From: DATARR01 sp034666985
Lineage (GTDB): Bacteria > Acidobacteriota > Thermoanaerobaculia > Multivoradales > UBA5704
Length of the DNA: 64,000 nt
Direction: 5' to 3'
Assembly: GCA_034666985.1 (NCBI GenBank)
Contig: JAXDKS010000053.1
Span: 1 to 64,000 of the forward strand
Of this stretch, positions 1 through 7,598 are shown piece after piece. The stretch's first letter is position 1. Every line of letters begins with the position of its first letter. Below the pieces are notes generated by a model that searched no databases, was not told where the DNA came from, and was given only the letters and a program-made list of their open reading frames with translations. The translations under genes were made by a program, and so were the position numbers.

Positions 1-187
1 CCCCCCTCACCGGGAGAAGAGGGAGAAAAGCAAGAGCCTTGTAGGGTGCGCTGTGCGCACCATCACCGTTCACGGTGCGCACAGCGCACCCTACGGCTTC
101 ATCTCCTCAGCCAAGTCCCCCTCTCCCGGGGAGGGGGATGGGGTGGTCGGGAGAGGGCAGGGGTGAGGGTCTTGGGCGGGGGCGCTA
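1..187. repeat. MITE-like palindromic element, copy A (left end cut by window)
   Basis: The core is a perfect 20-bp inverted repeat, gtagggtgcgctgtgcgcac at 41-60 and its complement at 75-94. An outer imperfect inverted repeat surrounds it: ccctcaccgggagaag-type sequence at 4-25 pairs with the ctctcccggggaggggg run at 120-137. The same arrangement recurs at 18071-18300 and 43148-43420. Its right end runs into the promoter of the gene starting at 200. Confidence 0.75.
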
Positions 188-191
188 CAAT
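186..191 (+). promoter_or_regulatory. Putative -10 box (TACAAT) of a leaderless gene
   Basis: TACAAT lies 8 bases before the ATG at 200 and no Shine-Dalgarno sequence is present. Transcription would start at or next to the start codon. Confidence 0.5.
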
Positions 192-199
192 CTCCCCCC

Positions 200-1090
200 A
201 TGAACCCCCACCGTCCTGTCTTTCCTCTCCTCCCTGTCCTTGCAGTCCTTGCAGTCCCTTGGGTCCTCCCCTCCCCCCTCCCGGCCCAGCCCGACCCCAT
301 CGCCGCGGGCGACGCCGCCTATGCGCGCCGGGCCGAGGGTCATCAGGGAGCCCGGGCCCAGCCGGGGCCCATCAACGAGGCCATCGCGAGCTTCGAGCGG
401 GCCGTCAAGGAGCAGCCGGACCGGCTGGAGGCCTCCTGGAAGCTGCTGCGGGCCCTCCACTTCAAAGGGGAATTCGTGGCCCAGGGCAACGACGAGAAGC
501 AGAAGATCTTCGCCCGCGGCAAGGAGGTGGCCGAGGCGGGCCTCGACCGGCTGGCCAGGCGGGTGGGAGGCCGGGCGAAGCTCGACGCCCTGAAGCCGGC
601 CCAGGCCGCGAAGGCGCTGGCGGGAATCCCGGAAGCGCCGCCGCCCCTCTATCTCTGGTCGGCCGTGCACTGGGGCCTCTGGGGCGACGTCTTCGGCCGC
701 CTCGCCGCGGCGCGCCAGGGAGTGGGGGACAAGGTCCGCAACTATTCTGAGACCCTCAACGCCCTCGACGAGCGCTATGAGGACGCCGCCGGCCACCGCA
801 TCCTGGGCCGCCTCCACACCCTCGCTCCCAAGGTCCCCTTCGTCACCGGCTGGGTGGATCGCGACAAGGCTGTCTCCGAGCTGAGGAAAGCCGTCGCCCT
901 CGGCCCCGACAACCTGGACAACCATCTCTTCCTCGCCGAGGCCCTCTTCGAGCACTTCCCGGAGAAATCCGCCGAAGCGCGGGATATCCTCAAGAAGCTC
1001 CTCAACCGCAAGCCCGTGCCCGAGCTCCAGGTGGAGCAGGAGTCGACCCTGGCGAAGGCGAAGGCGCTGCTGGCCAAACACGCTGGATAG
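200..1090 (+). CDS. Exported TPR protein, TatT (TRAP transporter T-component) like
   Basis: This 296-residue protein has an N-terminal signal peptide (hydrophobic stretch about residues 8-27 ending LPAQP). It is followed by TPR-like helices (AIASFERAVKEQPDRLEASW near 60) and a conserved central part (VHWGLWGDVFGRLAAARQG near 155). A C-terminal TPR unit carries AVSELRKAVALGPDNLDNHL. This organisation matches the periplasmic TatT family, which forms a trimeric TPR scaffold near TRAP substrate-binding proteins. No TRAP transporter gene lies beside it, so the partner is unknown. The start is preceded by a -10 box rather than a ribosome binding site. The desaturase gene follows after 13 bases, suggesting co-transcription. 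Confidence 0.7.
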   Translation: MNPHRPVFPLLPVLAVLAVPWVLPSPLPAQPDPIAAGDAAYARRAEGHQGARAQPGPINEAIASFERAVKEQPDRLEASWKLLRALHFKGEFVAQGNDEKQKIFARGKEVAEAGLDRLARRVGGRAKLDALKPAQAAKALAGIPEAPPPLYLWSAVHWGLWGDVFGRLAAARQGVGDKVRNYSETLNALDERYEDAAGHRILGRLHTLAPKVPFVTGWVDRDKAVSELRKAVALGPDNLDNHLFLAEALFEHFPEKSAEARDILKKLLNRKPVPELQVEQESTLAKAKALLAKHAG

Positions 1091-1103
1091 AGCGGAGAAA
1101 TCC

Positions 1104-1988
1104 ATGCAACTTCCCCTCGAAGAAGCGCGCACCTCGCCGGGTCTTTCCCCGGGTCTTCCCCCGGAAACCGCGGACCGCCCCGACTTGGCGACGGCGATCC
1201 CGTTCCTCCTCGTCCACCTCGTGGCTCTCGGCGCCTTCCTGATGCCGTTCAAGGGTTGGTACGTGGGGCTCGCGGTCGGTCTCTACTACCTGCGGATGTT
1301 CGGCGTCACGGCGGGGTACCACCGCTATTTCGCGCATCGCTCCTACAAGACCAGCCGGGCCTTCCAGTTCCTGCTCGCCTGCCTGGCGATGTCCAGCTCG
1401 CAGAAGGGGGTGCTCTGGTGGGCGGCTCACCACCGGACGCATCATCGGTACTCCGATCAGCCGCAGGACGTCCATTCGCCCGTTCAGCGCGGCCTCTGGT
1501 GGGCGCACGTGGGCTGGATCTTCGCGCCGCGCAACGACGAAGCGGAGATCTCCCGCGTCGGGGACCTGGCGCGATTCCCGGAGCTGCGCTGGCTCGAAAG
1601 GTGGCAGTTCGCACCGCCCGTCGCCCTGGCCCTGGGGCTCCTCCTGTGGGGAGGAGTGCCGGCGCTGATCTGGGGTTTCTTCGTCTCCACGACGCTCCTG
1701 TGGCACGGCACCTTCACCATCAATTCCCTCGCCCACGTCTTCGGCAGCCGGCGCTATGCGACGCCGGACGACAGCCGCAACAACTGGCTGCTCGCGCTCC
1801 TCACCCTGGGAGAGGGCTGGCACAACAACCACCACTTCTACCGGCCCGCCGCCAATCAGGGATTCTTCTGGTGGGAATTCGATCCGACCTTCTACGCCCT
1901 GAAAGTGCTCTCCTGGGTAGGATTGATCTGGGACGTGCGCACGCCGCCCCGGCACGTGCTGGAAGCGGGGAGCCGGGCGCTGCATTGA
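1104..1988 (+). CDS. Acyl-CoA / fatty acid delta-9-type desaturase
   Basis: This 294-residue integral membrane di-iron desaturase introduces a double bond into acyl chains for membrane fluidity. All three histidine boxes are visible: HRYFAHR at 73-79, HHRTHH at 109-114 and HNNHH at 240-244. They are separated by hydrophobic pairs (about 30-65 and 170-195), the usual four-helix topology of the stearoyl-CoA desaturase class. The length matches short bacterial members, which lack a fused cytochrome b5. The gene sits 13 bases after the TatT-like gene. The electron donor is not encoded nearby. Confidence 0.9.
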   Translation: MQLPLEEARTSPGLSPGLPPETADRPDLATAIPFLLVHLVALGAFLMPFKGWYVGLAVGLYYLRMFGVTAGYHRYFAHRSYKTSRAFQFLLACLAMSSSQKGVLWWAAHHRTHHRYSDQPQDVHSPVQRGLWWAHVGWIFAPRNDEAEISRVGDLARFPELRWLERWQFAPPVALALGLLLWGGVPALIWGFFVSTTLLWHGTFTINSLAHVFGSRRYATPDDSRNNWLLALLTLGEGWHNNHHFYRPAANQGFFWWEFDPTFYALKVLSWVGLIWDVRTPPRHVLEAGSRALH

Positions 1989-2006
1989 CGAAGACGCGGA
2001 CTCGTG

Positions 2007-2012
2007 TAGCAT
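2007..2012 (+). promoter_or_regulatory. Putative -10 box (TAGCAT) before the first DoxX-like gene
   Basis: TAGCAT ends 7 bases before the ATG at 2020 with no clear Shine-Dalgarno sequence, the leaderless arrangement seen at several genes in this window. Confidence 0.4.
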
Positions 2013-2019
2013 TTCCTCC

Positions 2020-3351
2020 ATGTCCTCGAGACTTTTCGCGGTCCCCTTGGAGCCTTCGGCTCCGGAAGAGCCCATGGAGGAGAGCCGCTCCGTCCCCCAG
2101 TGGGGACTCGCCCGGCGGATTCTCTTCCGCTTCGTTTTCGTGTATTTCCTGATCTATCTCCTGCCATTCCCGCTGGACGTCATCCCCGGCCTCGAGAAGG
2201 TCATCCAGAAGTACCAGGACCTCTGGAATGCCCTGGTGCCGTGGGTCGGGGAGCACGTGTTCCACGTCGGCATCCCCGCGCAGCCGGCCGGCAGCGGCGA
2301 CACGACCTACAACTACGTGCAGATTTTCTGCTACGCGGTCCTCGCGGCAACGGTAGCTCTGGTATGGACGCTTCTCGACCGGAGACGCCCGAGCTACGCG
2401 CGGCTTCACGAAGGGTTTCGAATCTACGTCCGCTTCGCGCTCGCCACGGTGATGCTCGGGTATGGCATGGCCAAGGTGTTCAAGGGCCAGTTCCCGGATC
2501 CGCCCCTCGACCGCCTGCTGCAGACCTACGGCAACAGCTCGCCGATGGGAATCCTCTGGACGTTTATGGGGGCCTCGACGGCCTACACCGTCTTCAGCGG
2601 CCTCTGCGAAGTCGTGGGCGGCCTGCTGCTCACCACCCGCCGGACCGCGCTGCTGGGAGCGCTCGTGTCCATGGGCGTGCTCGCCAACATCGTCATGCTC
2701 AACTTCTGCTATGACGTGCCGGTGAAGCTCTACTCGTCGCACCTGTTCCTCATGGGTCTCTTCATCGCCGCTCCGGATCTGAAGCGGCTGGCCAACCTAT
2801 TGGTGCTCAACCGCCGGGTGGAGCCCGTCGAGCCCTACCGGCTGTTCGCCAGGCCATGGCTCCACCGCGCCTCACTGGTCCTCCGGACGTTGTTGATCGG
2901 CAGCCTGGCCGGCTATCTGCTGTATGGGGCCTATCAGGCCCGCAAGGAATATGGCGACCTCGCCCCGCGGTCGCCGCTGTACGGCGTCTGGAACGTCGAC
3001 GAGTTCGTGGTCGACGGAGCCGTCCGGCCGCCGCTCGTCACAGACACGGTGCGGTGGCGGCGGATGGTCTTCGAATATCCCGGCTTCGTGTCCATCCAAC
3101 CCATGAACGAATCCTCCCGTCGCGTCGCGTATATGCTCAAGCTTGGCAAGAACACCATGACCCTGAACAAGCGGGGGGACTCAAAAGGGCTATCCACCCT
3201 CTCCTACCAGCAGCCTGGGCCGGGGTTCATGGCGCTGGAGGGGACGCTGAATGGCCAGAAGATCCGCGCCAGGCTCAGCCGGCAGGACAATTCGTTCCTG
3301 CTCGTCAACCGCGGCTTCCACTGGGTGAATGAATATCCGTTCAATCGGTGA
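2020..3351 (+). CDS. DoxX-like membrane protein, tandem copy 1
   Basis: This 443-residue protein has one transmembrane helix near 34-52, then a DoxX-type four-helix region (about 95-260) with GYGMAKVFKGQFPDP and GLCEVVGGLLLTTRRTALLG. A further helix near 288-305 follows. The soluble C-terminal domain (about 315-443) has an aromatic-rich beta pattern (LYGVWNVDEFVVDG, YQQPGPGFMALEGTLNGQ) and may be an extracytoplasmic beta-barrel-like domain. The function is unknown; DoxX relatives are often redox-linked membrane proteins. The next gene is a near-duplicate starting 6 bases later. Assignment to the DoxX superfamily is by pattern and moderate. Confidence 0.7.
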   Translation: MSSRLFAVPLEPSAPEEPMEESRSVPQWGLARRILFRFVFVYFLIYLLPFPLDVIPGLEKVIQKYQDLWNALVPWVGEHVFHVGIPAQPAGSGDTTYNYVQIFCYAVLAATVALVWTLLDRRRPSYARLHEGFRIYVRFALATVMLGYGMAKVFKGQFPDPPLDRLLQTYGNSSPMGILWTFMGASTAYTVFSGLCEVVGGLLLTTRRTALLGALVSMGVLANIVMLNFCYDVPVKLYSSHLFLMGLFIAAPDLKRLANLLVLNRRVEPVEPYRLFARPWLHRASLVLRTLLIGSLAGYLLYGAYQARKEYGDLAPRSPLYGVWNVDEFVVDGAVRPPLVTDTVRWRRMVFEYPGFVSIQPMNESSRRVAYMLKLGKNTMTLNKRGDSKGLSTLSYQQPGPGFMALEGTLNGQKIRARLSRQDNSFLLVNRGFHWVNEYPFNR

Positions 3352-3357
3352 AGAACG

Positions 3358-4686
3358 GTGGGAAGTCCCATATCTGCTGTTCGTCTGGAGCCTTCGGCTC
3401 CGGAAGAGCCCGTTGAGGCGAGCCGCGTCTCCCCTCCGTGGGGACTCGCCAAGCGGATCGTCTTGATCTTCGTCTTCGTCTACTTCTTCCTTGTCTGCCA
3501 CCTGCCGTACCCGCTGGGCTTCATCCCCGGCGTCGAGAGCGTCGCCAAGAAATACCAGGATCTCTGGAACGCCATCGTGCCCTGGGTCGCGGAGCACGTG
3601 TTCCACGCCGGCATTCCCGCGCAGCCGGCCGGCAGCGGCGACACGACCTACAACTACGTGCAGGTTTTCTGCTACGCGGTCCTCTCGGCAACGGTGGCGC
3701 TGGCATGGACGCTCCTCGACCGGAAACGTCCGAATTACGCGCGGCTTCACGAGTGGTTTCGAATCTACGTCCGCTTCGCGCTCGCCACGGTGATGCTCGG
3801 GTACGGCATGGCCAAGGTGTTCAAGGGCCAGTTTCCGGACCCGTCCCTCTACCGCCTGCTGCAGCCCTACGGCAACAGCTCGCCGATGGGGATCCTCTGG
3901 ACGTTCATGGGCGCCTCGACGGCCTACACCATCTTCAGCGGCCTCTGCGAGGTCGTCGGCGGCCTGCTGCTCACCGCCCGCCGGACCGCGCTGCTGGGAG
4001 CGCTCGTATCCATGGGCGTGCTCGCTAACATCGTCATGCTCAACTTCTGCTACGACGTGCCCGTGAAGCTCTACTCGTCGCACCTGTTCCTCATGGGCCT
4101 CTTCATCGCCGCTCCGGACCTGAAGCGGCTGGCCAACCTCCTGGTGCTCAACCGCCGGGTGGAGCCCGCCGAGCCCTACCGGCTGTTCGCCAGGCCGTGG
4201 CTCCACCGCGCCTCGCTGGTCCTCCGGACGTTGCTGGTCGCCACTCTGGCCGGCTACCTGCTGTACGGGGCCTACCAGGAACGCAAGGAATATGGCGACC
4301 TCGCGCCGAAGCCGCCGCTGTACGGCATCTGGAACGTCGACGAATTCGAGGTCGACGGCGTGGCCCGGCCGCCGCTCCTCACGGATACGATCCGGTGGCG
4401 TCGGCTGATCTTCGAGTACCCCGGCGACGTGACGGTCCAGAACATGAATGATTCCCGCCGCGGGTATGGCGTCAAGCTCGACAAGGGCAAGATGGTGATG
4501 ACCCGGTGGGGCGACTCGAAATGGCAGGCTCTGTTCTCCTATCAGCAGCCTCAGCCGGGGCTCATGACGCTGGAGGGGACCCTGGACGGCCAGAAGGTCC
4601 GCGCCAGGCTCAGCCGGCAGGACAGCTCGTTCCTGCTCGTCAACCGGGGCTTTCATTGGGTGAATGAAACTCCGTTCAACCGGTGA
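3358..4686 (+). CDS. DoxX-like membrane protein, tandem copy 2
   Basis: This 442-residue paralogue of the gene directly upstream is collinear over its whole length. Most residues are identical, including the region from AQPAGSGDTTYNYVQ through LYSSHLFLMGLFIAAPD. Divergence is concentrated in the first 60 residues and the C-terminal soluble domain. It starts with GTG, 6 bases after the stop of copy 1, and the N-termini align (LEPSAPEEP in both), which supports this start. The pair looks like a recent tandem duplication that may be evolving different C-terminal specificities. The function is unknown. Confidence 0.7.
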   Translation: MGSPISAVRLEPSAPEEPVEASRVSPPWGLAKRIVLIFVFVYFFLVCHLPYPLGFIPGVESVAKKYQDLWNAIVPWVAEHVFHAGIPAQPAGSGDTTYNYVQVFCYAVLSATVALAWTLLDRKRPNYARLHEWFRIYVRFALATVMLGYGMAKVFKGQFPDPSLYRLLQPYGNSSPMGILWTFMGASTAYTIFSGLCEVVGGLLLTARRTALLGALVSMGVLANIVMLNFCYDVPVKLYSSHLFLMGLFIAAPDLKRLANLLVLNRRVEPAEPYRLFARPWLHRASLVLRTLLVATLAGYLLYGAYQERKEYGDLAPKPPLYGIWNVDEFEVDGVARPPLLTDTIRWRRLIFEYPGDVTVQNMNDSRRGYGVKLDKGKMVMTRWGDSKWQALFSYQQPQPGLMTLEGTLDGQKVRARLSRQDSSFLLVNRGFHWVNETPFNR

Positions 4687-4696
4687 GGGGACGATC

Positions 4697-4894
4697 ATGA
4701 AAGCCTCCAGTTTCAAGGGCCCGTTCCGAAGCTACGGAGTCTCAGAACGAGCCGTCCGCCTGCGCGGCGCATCCCTGGCTTTCACCGGAGTCTGGACGTT
4801 CAACTTACTCCTTTTCTTTAGCGGGTTTTCTCTAGCCTTCTCGACAGCGCAAGGGTGCCCCCCGGACAACGTGATCAGCCCAGAGTCATCGTGA
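4697..4894 (+). CDS. Possible small membrane peptide, doubtful
   Basis: This is a 65-codon open frame with a ggggac ribosome-binding-like sequence and one hydrophobic stretch (about residues 26-47, LAFTGVWTFNLLLFFSGF). I recognise no family. It directly follows the duplicated DoxX-like pair and may be a small accessory peptide or chance coding. Confidence 0.2.
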   Translation: MKASSFKGPFRSYGVSERAVRLRGASLAFTGVWTFNLLLFFSGFSLAFSTAQGCPPDNVISPESS

Positions 4895-5069
4895 ACAAAG
4901 GTGTCTATCGACAGCTCGAGACACCAGCCTACGTCTATATCCGCAGCCATGAGACCGTCACGCTGCTCCTGACCGTGATCGCTCTGCCTTCGGCCGCCTA
5001 TCTCGAATACGTGCGGTTTACCATTGAGCGTAAGGGTGAAGGTGTGGGCCGCGGGATGACCTGACGGCC

Positions 5070-5330
5070 TGCCACCAACGGTCCCGTAGAGACGACACAG
5101 CCCGTAACGATACCCAATGGAGGCCAAGGGGACGGCGGGTCGTCTCCGGGGCGGAGAGACCGGTGCGATCGCCCCATCCCGTGGGCGTCACCACCTCCGC
5201 TGCCTCCCGTCCCATAATTGGGTCATCGGATCGGCGTCTCCGCCCCTGAGACGTCCCGCCGTCCCCGTGGTAGACGGACAGGGTGTCGTAACGGGCTGGG
5301 AGCGTCTCTACGGACACGTGGTGGTCACTC
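5070..5330. repeat. Long imperfect palindrome (two arms of about 95 bases)
   Basis: The left arm (about 5070-5168) pairs with the right arm (about 5222-5330). Matching blocks include ccgtagagacg at about 5084 with its complement near 5312. A second block is ggggacggcggg at 5128-5139 with its complement near 5256-5267, and a third is ggggcggaga with its complement near 5235-5244. The loop is about 50 bases. It lies in the gene-poor stretch 4895-5682. It could be a decayed MITE or a structured RNA. Confidence 0.6.
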
Positions 5331-5475
5331 GGCTTCATGGCTTTATGGGAGGTGGCTGGGCCTCGTTGGAGAGGGGCCGGGTTTTCTCTCCCTCCGCCCG
5401 GCCCTCTTCTCCAGTCTTCCGCCCACCCGCCGGGGAGAAGAGGAGAGGTTAGTCTGAAGAATTTTGGCTAGGGGT

Positions 5476-5509
5476 GGAGCTTGCCTCCACCTGGGCGGAG
5501 GCAAGCTCC
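5476..5509. repeat. Short inverted repeat (13-bp arms)
   Basis: ggagcttgcctcc at 5476-5488 and its exact complement at 5497-5509 are separated by 8 bases. Weaker pairing continues outward (gctagggg against ccactacc). It is a REP-like hairpin in a gene-free stretch. Confidence 0.55.
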
Positions 5510-5542
5510 GCCACTACCCGGGAAGCCTGAGGACTTGCTGCT

Positions 5543-5584
5543 CCCCTCTCTCCCGGTCGGGGGGAGGCGGGTGGGAGAGAGGGG
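5543..5584. repeat. Short inverted repeat (12-bp arms)
   Basis: cccctctctccc at 5543-5554 and its exact complement at 5573-5584 flank an 18-base GC-rich loop. It resembles the outer arms of the MITE-like family (pyrimidine-rich ctctcccgg motifs) and may be a fragment of it. Confidence 0.4.
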
Positions 5585-5666
5585 GTTGGGGGCGACAGCC
5601 CCGGCTCCATCTGCGAGGTCCTTCGGCGTCAAGTCCCAGGGCTGGTGACTCCCCCCGACCTTGCGA

Positions 5667-5672
5667 TACGCT
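5667..5672 (+). promoter_or_regulatory. Putative -10 box (TACGCT)
   Basis: TACGCT ends 10 bases before the ATG at 5683, which has no Shine-Dalgarno sequence. Confidence 0.3.
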
Positions 5673-5682
5673 GACCCCGCCT

Positions 5683-5979
5683 ATGAAATCCTGGTACCAG
5701 CTCTTCAAGCTCTGGATGCTCGCCATCCTGCCGCTGACCAAGGACGCGATCCACGTCTACATCGGGTTCCTCTGCCTGCTGGGGGCGCTGATCGTGTTCC
5801 GCCGGCGCCTCACGTCCTATCAGGCGCTCATCCCGGGGCTGGTGCTCTCCATCGGCATGGAGATCCTCGACCTGCGGGACGGGTATGGCTGGGCGGCCAG
5901 CGTCCACGACCTCATCAACACCAACCTGATGCCGTTCGTGCTGGTGACCCTGGCCCGCTTTCAGACGTTCACTTTCTGA
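5683..5979 (+). CDS. Small VanZ-like membrane protein
   Basis: This 98-residue protein has three hydrophobic segments (about 6-20, 24-38 and 45-60) and a conserved-looking end, EILDLRDGYGWAASVHDLIN, then a fourth short segment. The acidic ExLD/HDLxN pattern after the helices resembles VanZ-like proteins, here in a minimal form. It has no operon partner on the plus strand; the next gene is convergent. The chosen ATG gives a compact protein beginning just before the first helix. The function is unknown. Confidence 0.55.
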   Translation: MKSWYQLFKLWMLAILPLTKDAIHVYIGFLCLLGALIVFRRRLTSYQALIPGLVLSIGMEILDLRDGYGWAASVHDLINTNLMPFVLVTLARFQTFTF

Positions 5980-6008
5980 TCCCGGTCCCCGGGATCCTCC
6001 TCCTCGTC

Positions 6009-7598
6009 TCAGGCGACCGAGCTCTCGCCCGCGGTCAGGCCACGCTGGCGCGCCTCGGCGAGGAGCCGGGAGAGGATGGCCGGGTCGACCGGCTTGACCA
6101 GATAGCGATCGAAGCCGGCCTGGAGGGCGCGGCGCCGGTCGTCGGGCTGGCCGTAGCCCGTCATGGCGATGAGGGCGATGTCGTCGCTGCTCAGGACGGA
6201 GCGGATGCGGCGGGCCACCTCGTTGCCATCCAGGCCGGGCAGGCCGATGTCGATGAGAGCCACCTCGGGACGGAGGGAGAGGGCCTTCTCGATTCCTTCG
6301 GGACCGTCCTCGGCCAGCGAGACCTCGTGACCCCAGAGCTCCAGCAGGTCGCGCAGCGACTCGCGGCCGTCGCGATTGTCCTCCACGACCAGGATATGCA
6401 GGCCGGCATGGGGATCGACCGGGACGGGGACGGCCGGGGCGGGTTTGCGGAAGGTGGCCACGGGCCTCTCCTCCGTCTGCAGCAGGGGGAGGCGGACGAT
6501 GAATTCGCTGCCGTAGCCCGGGCCCTCGCTGCGCGCCTCCACCTGGCCGCCGTGCATGACCACCAGGCTGCGCACCAGGGGGAGGCCCAGCCCGAGGCCC
6601 CCTTCGGAACGCTGGCGCGAGCTCTCCACCTGGGCGAAGGGCTCGAAGATCGTTTGCAGCATCTCCGGCGACAGCCCCACTCCCGTGTCGCGCACCCGCA
6701 CTGTCGCCTCGCCCTGGCCGGCCTCGACGGTGAGGGACAGGTGGCCGCCGCGAGGGGTGTACTTGATGGCATTCTGAAGGAGGTTGCAGAGCACCTGCTC
6801 GAGACGCACCGGGTCGCCGTGGACGAGGACGGACTGGATGTGGACGTCGAGCTCGAGCCCCTTGTCCCCGGCGAGGCCCGACATCCCCAGGTCGGCCAGG
6901 CAGCGCTCGGCCACCTCCCGCAGGTCGACCGTCTGACGCTTGAGGATGATCTTGCCGAGGGTGACCCGGGAGACGTCGAGCAGGTCGTCCACCATGCGCA
7001 CCAGATGGCGGGTCTGGCGCTGGATGGTCTCCCGCTGGCGCACGGCGCGCTCGTCCTTCGAGCCCACCTGGTCCAGCACCCAGAGAGCGTTGCGGATGGC
7101 GGCCATGGGATTGCGCAACTCGTGGCCGAGCATGGCCAGGAACTCGTCCTTGCGCCGGTCGGCCTCGGCCTGGCGGCTCAGCAGATCGCGCACCTCGTAC
7201 TGGCGGCGCCGGGCACGCAGGGCGGCCTTGACCGCGCTGACCAGCGTCGACAGGCGCACCGGCCGCTCGAGGATCGTGGCATTGCCCAGGGGGACCAGGA
7301 GCTCGAGGACCTGCTCGCTGCTCTCGCCGCGGGTGAAGACGATCAGGGGGAGGTCCGACCAGGGGGGCTGGCTGCCCAGGACCTCCAGCAGCCCTTCGGA
7401 GGTGCCGCGCTTGAGGGCCTCGTCGGCGAGGATCACGGCGCCGGCGCCGGCCGCGATCTCATGGAACAGCTCGCCGGAGTCGGCACAGGCGAGGCTCGGC
7501 ACCTCCAGAGTCGTGAGGAGCTGGCAGGCGAGGACGGCGTCGCGGCCGGTGGGCGCCAGCACCAGGACCCGCTGCTCCAGGGCCGGCCGCTCAGGCAC
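6009..7598 (-). CDS. Hybrid sensor histidine kinase with N-terminal receiver-like and C-terminal receiver domains
   Basis: This 529-residue soluble protein has four parts. Residues about 8-125 form a receiver-like domain with no clear phospho-acceptor Asp. A HisKA domain carries the phospho-acceptor His159 (LGHELRNPMAAI). An HATPase domain spans about 255-375 (NLLQNAIKYTPRGG, DTGVGLS, GGLGLGLPLV). A genuine receiver lies at about 403-520 with Asp450 (IDIGLPGLDG) and Lys502. There are no membrane segments, so it is a cytoplasmic hybrid kinase. It overlaps the 3' end of the KaiC-like gene by 8 bases. The pair is probably translationally coupled and works as one signalling module. The output partner is not encoded here. 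Confidence 0.9.
   Translation of the reverse strand: MPERPALEQRVLVLAPTGRDAVLACQLLTTLEVPSLACADSGELFHEIAAGAGAVILADEALKRGTSEGLLEVLGSQPPWSDLPLIVFTRGESSEQVLELLVPLGNATILERPVRLSTLVSAVKAALRARRRQYEVRDLLSRQAEADRRKDEFLAMLGHELRNPMAAIRNALWVLDQVGSKDERAVRQRETIQRQTRHLVRMVDDLLDVSRVTLGKIILKRQTVDLREVAERCLADLGMSGLAGDKGLELDVHIQSVLVHGDPVRLEQVLCNLLQNAIKYTPRGGHLSLTVEAGQGEATVRVRDTGVGLSPEMLQTIFEPFAQVESSRQRSEGGLGLGLPLVRSLVVMHGGQVEARSEGPGYGSEFIVRLPLLQTEERPVATFRKPAPAVPVPVDPHAGLHILVVEDNRDGRESLRDLLELWGHEVSLAEDGPEGIEKALSLRPEVALIDIGLPGLDGNEVARRIRSVLSSDDIALIAMTGYGQPDDRRRALQAGFDRYLVKPVDPAILSRLLAEARQRGLTAGESSVA

Noticed and set aside
5018..5338. Possible gene on the minus strand (106 codons)
   Set aside because: It coincides with the long palindrome, has no recognisable motif and no ribosome binding site.
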